From: an uncultured Spartobacteria bacterium
GTDB lineage: Bacteria; Verrucomicrobiota; Verrucomicrobiia; Chthoniobacterales; Chthoniobacteraceae
DNA: 32,199 nucleotides
Direction: 5' to 3'
NCBI GenBank assembly: GCA_903929475.1
Contig: CAIYUV010000209.1
Span: 1 to 32,199 of the forward strand
Shown here in pieces: positions 22,936-28,640 of the stretch. The position numbers were made by a program, and so were the translations under genes. Below the pieces are notes generated by a model. The model saw only the letters and a list, made by a program, of their open reading frames with translations. It was not told the origin of the DNA and ran no database searches. Numbering within the stretch: position 1 is the stretch's first letter; each line of letters begins with the position of its first letter.

Positions 22936-23649
22936 CTATCGTGCTTTGCGCCAGATGACGGTTTGTGAAAATTGTGCGCAGTATGGTGCCGGGCCGGAAA
23001 AATCGTGCATTTTCCATCCGTCGAGCAGCGCGCAGGCACGTTGATACCACGCTCGATCCGCATTATCGAGGACTAGCAAGCCCCCCGGCTTCACTTTCGG
23101 AATTGCCTGCTGAAGACAGGAAGGCCGGGCCCGTCCATCAACAACGACAAGATCAAAATGGGTGTCAGGAAATTGTGCGATGTGCGTAGCGTAGCGCCGG
23201 AAGCTGGCACCATGATGCAGTCTGGAATTCGAGATGAATGCACCGGGATCAGCAGCGTCGAATTCAAGCGCCGCTGGCGTGTCGTCCTGTGGAATGTATT
23301 CGATGCTGACGTTTGAATATCCGCGCTCGCGACACGCAGTGCGCACTTTTTCCGCCCATTCAGCGTCGTTTTCAATGGCAATGACTTCCTTTGCGCGCCT
23401 TGCGTAAAACAACGTGGAGCCACCGCTTCCCCACTCGAAGACGCTCATCCCGGGTTTCAGTTCATTATCTAGAAACTTGATGGAGTTGAATGTCATCCAC
23501 GGCCGCTCGTCGTTCATGGAGGATGCGTTTTTTCGCAGAGAGCGCGACCATTCATCAAGCCACCGGACGTGAGGGAGCCACGATTGGCGGGTGAGGGAGA
23601 TACTGGCTGCGGTGCGAAAATCGCGGAGGCGTTTTAGAAAAGAAAACAT
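22936..23649 (-). CDS. Class I SAM-dependent methyltransferase-like protein
   Basis: 237 residues from ATG 23649; the frame upstream runs through the opposing sulfotransferase gene and is not used. The glycine motif is SVFEWGSGGSTLFYARR (69-85), followed by EVIAIENDAEWAEKVR (acidic end of the second strand) and HFDLVVVDGRARPSC, then GGLLVLDNADRAWYQRA. This matches the layout of the 13741-14334 protein. The C-terminal strand (YCAQFSQTVIWRK) completes the Rossmann-like fold. It starts with an amphipathic MFSFLKRLRDF segment that may lie on the membrane. It is the first gene of the long leftward run, so it is the best candidate for its promoter-proximal gene. Confidence 0.78.
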   Translation of the reverse strand: MFSFLKRLRDFRTAASISLTRQSWLPHVRWLDEWSRSLRKNASSMNDERPWMTFNSIKFLDNELKPGMSVFEWGSGGSTLFYARRAKEVIAIENDAEWAEKVRTACRERGYSNVSIEYIPQDDTPAALEFDAADPGAFISNSRLHHGASFRRYATHIAQFPDTHFDLVVVDGRARPSCLQQAIPKVKPGGLLVLDNADRAWYQRACALLDGWKMHDFSGPAPYCAQFSQTVIWRKAR

Positions 23650-23686
23650 GGTGGTTTTATGAAGCGGAGCGTCACGCAGTCTGGCG
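23650..23686. promoter_or_regulatory. Short divergent intergenic region
   Basis: Only 37 bases separate the start of the leftward methyltransferase-like gene from the first possible start of the rightward sulfotransferase-like gene. Promoters for the long leftward run must overlap this spacer or the 5' end of the sulfotransferase gene. No standard promoter boxes are evident. Confidence 0.3.
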
Positions 23687-24481
23687 ATGCTTGACCGATT
23701 TTCGCGGGCAGCGTTCTCTGCGCGGATGTTCGGCTTTTTGAAACGGAAAAAATTTCCGGCAGTGATCCATTTTACACACGCGAAAGCGGGCTCGACCTGG
23801 ATTGACGGGATTTTGCGCGAGCTTTTCGGCAAACGCGTGAAGCCGCGTTTTTGGAGCAGTCCGGATTTCGACGGAGCGGCGGGTTGTGTTTTTCCATCCG
23901 TCTTCATGGTGCGCGACGAAGCGATGGCAGTGCCGGAGGTGCAGGCGGCGAAGCGATTTTTCGTGCTGCGCGATCTGCGCGACACGCTCATCTCGCGCTA
24001 TTTCAGCATCCGTGATTCGCACAAGCCGGACCCTGCTGGAAAAATCGAGGCGATGCGCGCGCGGCTGCGCGACCTGACCGTAGAGGACGGGCTGATGGAA
24101 GTCATGGGCGATGCAGGGATGGAGACGACGGCGCGCATCCAGCGTTCGTGGATGGGATCGGGCGAGATTGTTTTGCGCTACGAAGATTTGATCGTGGATG
24201 ACGCGTCGCTTTTTTCGGATTTGTTCGTGGAAAAACTCGGGCTGCCCGTGACGGAGGCGGAGGTCGTTCGCGCCGTCATATCGCAGCGGTTCGACACGGT
24301 GTATGGGCGCAAGCCGGGCGAAGAGGACGTGATGTCGCACGGCCGAAAGGGAATTTCCGGGGATTGGAAAAATCATTTCACGCGACGGCTGGCGGAGCAC
24401 TTTCACTCGATCTACGGCGAATTGCTGAAGGGTGCCGACTATGAGCGTGACGCGGCGTGGGTGATGGCTTTGCAAGGCTGA
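23687..24481 (+). CDS. Sulfotransferase-family protein
   Basis: 264 residues (251 if the ATG at 23726 is used, which gives MFGFLKRKKFPAVIHF and fits the family start better). PAPS-binding features are clear: HFTHAKAGSTWID (5'-phosphosulfate loop, 28-40), FFVLRDLRDTLISRYFS (3'-phosphate site, R95 and S103), and GRKGISGDWKNHF (219-231), the GXXGXWK-type nucleotide-binding motif near the C-terminus. Such enzymes transfer sulfate from PAPS to a hydroxyl of a sugar or lipid. It is the only rightward gene between 5.9 and 27.7 kb, divergent from the long leftward run and convergent with wzt. No PAPS synthesis genes are present here. Sulfation of the glycan made by this cluster is inference from position. 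Confidence 0.85.
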   Translation: MLDRFSRAAFSARMFGFLKRKKFPAVIHFTHAKAGSTWIDGILRELFGKRVKPRFWSSPDFDGAAGCVFPSVFMVRDEAMAVPEVQAAKRFFVLRDLRDTLISRYFSIRDSHKPDPAGKIEAMRARLRDLTVEDGLMEVMGDAGMETTARIQRSWMGSGEIVLRYEDLIVDDASLFSDLFVEKLGLPVTEAEVVRAVISQRFDTVYGRKPGEEDVMSHGRKGISGDWKNHFTRRLAEHFHSIYGELLKGADYERDAAWVMALQG

Positions 24482-24492
24482 TTTAGGCGTCA

Positions 24493-25740
24493 TCATGCAG
24501 ATGCGGGTTCCACGCGCCATGTGCCGCTCACAAGTATGTGACCGTCGCCTGCCGCTGCGTAGGGCAACTTTCCACCACCAAAATAATTGCCGGCCATGAC
24601 TTGAAGTTCCGCCGCATTTTTTACTTCATCAATCGGCACGCGGAGTCGGAAATGCGGGTAGAGGCCGATGTCGAAACGATATGTGCCCTCGATGAGCGGC
24701 AATGTGTCCAGACGGCAGACGAGCGCGCCGCGCAGGGGCGGATTTGCGAGCGGCTGCGCGGTGAAGTTGTTCGATTGTGTGATGAGCGGCGCGCCGACGG
24801 GCGTGGTGATGGTGAGGTTTGCCGTCAACTTCGGCAGCGGCGAGGCGCACTCGTAATGGATCCACACCTCGATGGGGTCGGCGCTCGTGACGGCCTGTGT
24901 CGCGCGGCCCTGCGCATCACGAAATTCGACCTCAGTGATGCGAGCCTCACCCGTGCCAGTGCGATCGGTGCGCGCACGGAGATCGCTGCCGCTATTTGCA
25001 AAACGGCTCGCATAATGCCGCAGCGCCTCGGTCTGCGTGCCGTCGAAATCCATGCGCCCATGATGCAGAACGATGCCGCGCGTGCAGAGATTCTCGACCG
25101 CCGCAGCGTTGTGGCTGACGAAGAGCACCGTGCGGCCGCTCCGTGAAACCTCGCCCATTTTTCCCACGCAGCGCTGCTGAAATGCCGCGTCTCCCACGGC
25201 GAGAACCTCATCCACGATTAGAATCTCCGGTTCCAGATGTGCGGCAACGGCGAAGGCGAGGCGCACGCGCATCCCGCTGCTGTAGCGCTTCACCGGCGTG
25301 TCTATGAAATCCGCGATCTCGGAAAAGGCCACGATTTCGTCGAACTTTTTGGCGACTTCACGCGTGGTCATGCCGAGGATCGCGCCGTTGAGGAAGACGT
25401 TGTCGCGCCCGGTAAGTTCATTATGAAAGCCGGTGCCCACTTCGAGCAGCGATGCGACGCGACCACGCAGTTTCGCCGAGCCGCGCGTGGGGGATGTGAT
25501 GGAGCTGAGGATTTTCAGCAGCGTGGATTTGCCCGCGCCGTTGTGCCCGATGACCGCGACGACCTGACCCTGCTCGATGTCGAAGCTAATGTCGCGCAGC
25601 GCCCAGAAATTTCCCGGCGCATCGTCCGGCTCGGCGATGTGCAGCAGTTTGTTTTTCCAGTCGTGTAAAAACGAGCGCCGCCCCAGCTCGCCGAGGCGGT
25701 AGAGCTTGCTGAGGGATTCGACTTTGATTGCCAGTGACAT
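24493..25740 (-). CDS. wzt: Polysaccharide ABC exporter ATPase, Wzt type with C-terminal domain
   Basis: 415 residues. The N-terminal 240 are an ABC ATPase: Walker A GHNGAGKST (65-73), signature YSSGM (153-157), Walker B ILIVDE (173-178) and the H-loop His (VLFVSH, H210). The YSSGM signature and LLEVGTGFHNELTGRDN are characteristic of Wzt/TagH-like exporters. Residues 255-415 form a beta-sandwich-type extension (EVWIHYECASPLPKLTANLTI, YRFDIGLYPHFRLR), the position of the domain that in Wzt O9a binds the modified non-reducing end of the glycan before export. Gene partner is wzm, 20 bases upstream. Together they flip finished chains across the inner membrane, so this is an ABC-dependent rather than Wzy-dependent system. 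Confidence 0.93.
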   Translation of the reverse strand: MSLAIKVESLSKLYRLGELGRRSFLHDWKNKLLHIAEPDDAPGNFWALRDISFDIEQGQVVAVIGHNGAGKSTLLKILSSITSPTRGSAKLRGRVASLLEVGTGFHNELTGRDNVFLNGAILGMTTREVAKKFDEIVAFSEIADFIDTPVKRYSSGMRVRLAFAVAAHLEPEILIVDEVLAVGDAAFQQRCVGKMGEVSRSGRTVLFVSHNAAAVENLCTRGIVLHHGRMDFDGTQTEALRHYASRFANSGSDLRARTDRTGTGEARITEVEFRDAQGRATQAVTSADPIEVWIHYECASPLPKLTANLTITTPVGAPLITQSNNFTAQPLANPPLRGALVCRLDTLPLIEGTYRFDIGLYPHFRLRVPIDEVKNAAELQVMAGNYFGGGKLPYAAAGDGHILVSGTWRVEPASA

Positions 25741-25760
25741 TTTAAAAGCGTCTTACCTGC

Positions 25761-26633
25761 TTACACCGTATCCATCACCGTCTGCTCGGTTTTGCAGAAC
25801 ATCATCAGACCGACGAAGAACACGACCACGCAGGTCGCGGCGCTGATGGCGAGGTCGCCTTTCGTGACGACGCCTTCGCCGAGGAATGCGAAGCGGAACG
25901 ATTCGATGATGGGCACCATCGGGTTCAGTTTGAGCAGCGCGACATAGGCAGAGTCTTTGATTTTCGAGAGCGGGAAGACGACGCTGCTCGCATACATCCA
26001 GAGTTGCACACCGAAGCCGACCGCCATTTGCAAGTCGCGGTAGCGTGTGGTGAGTCCGGCGATGATAAAGCCAACGCCGAGCCCGAGCAGCGCCGCCAGC
26101 ACGAGGAGAAAAGGAAAGATTGCGATGCGCCAGTTGGGAGCGAGGTGGACGAGGTGTTGGGGGTCCGGGAACCAGTGCATTTTTGCCCAATAAAATGCGA
26201 GACCGATGAGGAAGACGGCGAACTGCACGCCGAAGCCCGCGAGATTGGTGAGCATCTGCGAGAGCGGTGCGGCCAGGCGGGGAAAATAGACTTTTCCAAA
26301 AAGCTGTGCGTTGCGCGTGAAGGTGATCGCCGTTTTGTTCACGCACTCGCCAAAGAAACCAAAGACGACGAGGCCGCTCATGTAGAAAAGAAAGTGCGGG
26401 ATGTGGTCGGTGCCCATGCCCGCGACACGCCCGAAGAGGAAGCTGAAGACGACGGTGGTGAGCAGCGGCTGAATGATAAACCACGCGGGGCCGAGCACGG
26501 TCTGCTTGTATTGCGCGGTGAGGTTGCGCTTCGCCATCAGCCACACAAGATCGCGGTATTGCCACAACTCGCGCCACGGGATGTCGAGCAGCCGGCGGCG
26601 GGGAAGGATCGTTTTGGTCCAGTCGGTGTTCAT
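25761..26633 (-). CDS. wzm: Polysaccharide ABC exporter permease, Wzm type
   Basis: 290 residues from ATG 26633 (4-base ATGA overlap with the upstream methyltransferase gene); longer frames add a non-native N-terminus. The N-terminal cytoplasmic helix (LLDIPWRELWQYRDLVWLMAKRNLTAQYKQTVLG) continues into the ABC-2 type six-helix membrane domain, including FIIQPLLTTVVFSFLFGRVAG, a helix of the FLFYMSGLVVFGFFGECVN type, and LLGLGVGFIIAGLTTRYRDL. The RYRDLQ stretch is the cytoplasmic coupling segment common to Wzm/KpsM/TagG. The ATPase partner follows immediately. It exports lipid-linked polysaccharide or O-antigen across the inner membrane. Confidence 0.93.
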   Translation of the reverse strand: MNTDWTKTILPRRRLLDIPWRELWQYRDLVWLMAKRNLTAQYKQTVLGPAWFIIQPLLTTVVFSFLFGRVAGMGTDHIPHFLFYMSGLVVFGFFGECVNKTAITFTRNAQLFGKVYFPRLAAPLSQMLTNLAGFGVQFAVFLIGLAFYWAKMHWFPDPQHLVHLAPNWRIAIFPFLLVLAALLGLGVGFIIAGLTTRYRDLQMAVGFGVQLWMYASSVVFPLSKIKDSAYVALLKLNPMVPIIESFRFAFLGEGVVTKGDLAISAATCVVVFFVGLMMFCKTEQTVMDTV

Positions 26634-27388
26634 TCCTTTGCTTTCTGCCAGTGCTTGTGCGCGCCGCCCACCCAATAGTGCTGCGGGTGCTCTGCGGCAA
26701 GGGCGCTGTCCTTTGTGCAAAGGAATGTCCCTCGGATGATTTTCCCGTCTGTGCGCTTGCGATCCTTGTCGCTCATGTAGTCCACGGCATCCACGCGCAG
26801 GCCGAAAGTTTTTAGCGAGTCCACCATCCCTTTGCGATTGTAGAAAGTGACGCTCGAAGGCTCGTAGGGGCTTTCTTTACCCACGGGGCAAAAAAGCAGC
26901 GCCCGCTTGTTCTCGTCGGCAAAAATCCCCGTCTCGATGATCATCCGCCCGCCATCCGGCAGCAGATCAGCGAGCGTCTTCAGCGCGCTAAACGGATAGC
27001 GCAGATGGTAGAGCACGCCGGGGAAGAGCACGATGTCGAACTGCCCGTGCTCCGCCACATTCAGATCGTAAAGCCCCATCTCAAGCATCCGCACCTTGCT
27101 CTTAAAAAACGGAATCAACAGTTCCACCGCACCGAGCGACAGCGAAGTATCAATCCCCATCACCTCCCCCGCCCCACGCCGCTCCGCCTCGAAGCAAAAC
27201 TTCCCGTCCCGGCAGCCGATGTCCACCACACGCTTGCCCCGGAAGTCCACCGCATCCATCTGCCGCAGCACCGGCGGGTGGTAGCTGGCAAAATCAGCCC
27301 GCCCTGGCGTGGAGACGGCGGACGTGAGCGGAATGATGTGATACCACTTGTAGCGTTCGAGCTGCGCGGAAAGTTCGGAGTCAGTCAT
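26630..27388 (-). CDS. CmoB-like (DUF1698-type) SAM-dependent methyltransferase
   Basis: 252 residues. The SAM-binding motif VVDIGCRDGKFCFEAERRGA (54-73) and EVMGIDTSLSLGAVELL are typical of the DUF1698/CmoB-like group, and the downstream LFPGVLYHLRYPFSALKTLADLL matches motif IV-to-post-I of that family. CmoB itself makes 5-carboxymethoxyuridine in tRNA, is longer and uses carboxy-SAM; the shorter relatives in surface-glycan clusters probably methylate a sugar or chain end. The gene heads the wzm-wzt transcription unit. Methylation at the non-reducing end is a known stop signal in several Wzt systems, so a chain-length role is plausible but not shown. Confidence 0.8.
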   Translation of the reverse strand: MTDSELSAQLERYKWYHIIPLTSAVSTPGRADFASYHPPVLRQMDAVDFRGKRVVDIGCRDGKFCFEAERRGAGEVMGIDTSLSLGAVELLIPFFKSKVRMLEMGLYDLNVAEHGQFDIVLFPGVLYHLRYPFSALKTLADLLPDGGRMIIETGIFADENKRALLFCPVGKESPYEPSSVTFYNRKGMVDSLKTFGLRVDAVDYMSDKDRKRTDGKIIRGTFLCTKDSALAAEHPQHYWVGGAHKHWQKAKE

Positions 27389-27685
27389 TTGAAAAGAAAA
27401 TCAACATACGCTTGTGCCCTCGCAAGCCGGGAAAGGCACGAAAAAGTCGCAGCAGCAGACGAGAATGAGGGTATGGCCTGCCGCCCCCGCTCATCCACAG
27501 CCGTGCTTTGGCGAAACCTTCCATTGAAGATTTCTGTTTTCGCCCAGCCTGCCAGCAACCGTTGATCCGGATGCCTTGCAGTGTGGGTGTATATCGGGGA
27601 AGTCTGGCGGCGAAGCACGACACGATTCGACATTCGACATCCGTCATTTACACCCTCGCCCGTTTTTTAGAAAAGCATCGCGCAC
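27389..27685. promoter_or_regulatory. 297-base divergent intergenic region
   Basis: No convincing gene is present; the overlapping frames at 27381-27647 on the minus strand lack any known sequence and overlap the 5' end of the methyltransferase gene. The region must carry the promoters of the leftward wzm/wzt unit and of the rightward GT2-asnB unit. It contains a short hairpin-like GCTTG...CAAGC (around 27412-27428) and heptamer locus B (27625-27649). A TATATC sequence at 27590-27595 is the best -10-like candidate, with no correctly spaced -35. Confidence 0.4.
27625..27649 (+). repeat. Heptamer tandem repeat, locus B
   Basis: Units on the + strand are ATTCGAC, ATTCGAC, ATCCGTC, then ATTT. 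The 11 bases ATCCGTCATTT are identical to a stretch of locus A, and the orientation is the same relative to the downstream gene. It lies about 36 bases before the start codon of the GT2 gene at 27686. Confidence 0.7.
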
Positions 27686-28633
27686 ATGCTCTCCATCGCC
27701 ATTCCGATTTGTAACGAAGCCGCCAATATCGGGCCGCTTTATGAAAAAGTTCGCGGCGCGATGGAAAAAATCGCGCGTCCGTGGGAATTGATTCTCGTGA
27801 ACGACGGAAGCACGGACGGCTCGGATGAATTGCTCGACGAGATCGCGGCGAAGGACGAGCGGGTAAAAGTGGTGCATTTCCGCCGCAATTTCGGACAGAC
27901 GGCGGCGATGATGGCCGGGTTCGATTTTGCGAAGGGGGACATCATCATCCCGATGGACGGCGACCTGCAAAACGACCCCGAGGACATCCCGCTGCTGCTC
28001 GCGAAACTGGAGGAGGGCTTCGATGTGGTAAGCGGTTGGCGCAAGGACAGGCAGGACAACGCCATTAAAAGAAACGCGCCAAGCATCATGGCGAACCGCC
28101 TCATCTCGTGGGTGAGCGGCGTGCGGCTGCACGATTTCGGTTGCTCGCTGAAGGCGTATCGCCGCGAAGTCGTCGAGGGCGTGCGGCTCTACGGCGAGAT
28201 GCACCGCTTCCTTCCCATCTACGCAAAATGGCACGGCGCGGAAATCACCGAGGTCGTCGTGCGCCACTACGCGCGCACTGCGGGCACGAGCAAATACGGG
28301 CTGGAGCGCGTGCTGAAAGTTCTCGCCGATCTCATCACCGTCAAATTCCTCGACCGCTATCAGCAAAAGCCGATGTATCTTTTCGGCGCGTGCGGATTGC
28401 TCTCGCTCGCATTCAGCGGCTTTTCCGGAGTCTATGCACTGTGGCGGAAGTTTGTGAACGGCGAATCTTTCATCCAAAATCCGCTGCTCATGCTCTGCGT
28501 GGTGACGGGGATGATCGGCATCATGTGCTTCCTCATGGGCCTGCTCGCCGAGATGATCATGCGCACCTTTTACGAGAGTCAGGGAAAGAGCGTCTACATC
28601 GTGCGGGCCACGCGCAACGTGGAGGGAAAATGA
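27686..28633 (+). CDS. Membrane GT2 of the ArnC/DPM1 type (polyprenyl-phosphate sugar transferase)
   Basis: 315 residues. GT-A motifs: LSIAIPICNEAANIGPLYE, ELILVNDGSTDGSDELL, the metal site PMDGDLQNDPED (89-100), and VVSGWRKDRQDN. Two membrane helices follow at the C-terminus (about 231-253 and 266-290). This is the GtrB/ArnC/DPM1 family, which transfers a sugar from a nucleotide to undecaprenyl phosphate to give a lipid-linked donor for periplasmic glycosylation. The ArnC-type tail (ESQGKSVYIVRA) is present. ATG 27686 follows heptamer locus B and fits the family start. A lipid-linked donor would be used by a GT-C enzyme outside this window. Confidence 0.9.
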   Translation: MLSIAIPICNEAANIGPLYEKVRGAMEKIARPWELILVNDGSTDGSDELLDEIAAKDERVKVVHFRRNFGQTAAMMAGFDFAKGDIIIPMDGDLQNDPEDIPLLLAKLEEGFDVVSGWRKDRQDNAIKRNAPSIMANRLISWVSGVRLHDFGCSLKAYRREVVEGVRLYGEMHRFLPIYAKWHGAEITEVVVRHYARTAGTSKYGLERVLKVLADLITVKFLDRYQQKPMYLFGACGLLSLAFSGFSGVYALWRKFVNGESFIQNPLLMLCVVTGMIGIMCFLMGLLAEMIMRTFYESQGKSVYIVRATRNVEGK

Positions 28634-28640
28634 GCGCGCC

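Noticed and set aside
23687-23991. N-terminal extension of the methyltransferase-like gene up to 23991 on the minus strand
   Set aside because: The extension is antisense to the sulfotransferase PAPS-binding region and is Arg/Ser/Lys-rich with no fold; ATG 23649 gives a normal start.
25753-26700. Second minus-strand frame overlapping wzm
   Set aside because: It is the wzm region read in another frame; Arg/Pro/His-rich with no membrane segments, while the wzm frame gives a full six-helix ABC-2 permease.
27381-27647. Possible small genes (82 and 88 codons) in the divergent intergenic region
   Set aside because: Two overlapping frames on the same strand, no motif, overlapping the methyltransferase start. 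The region is better read as promoter DNA with a repeat.
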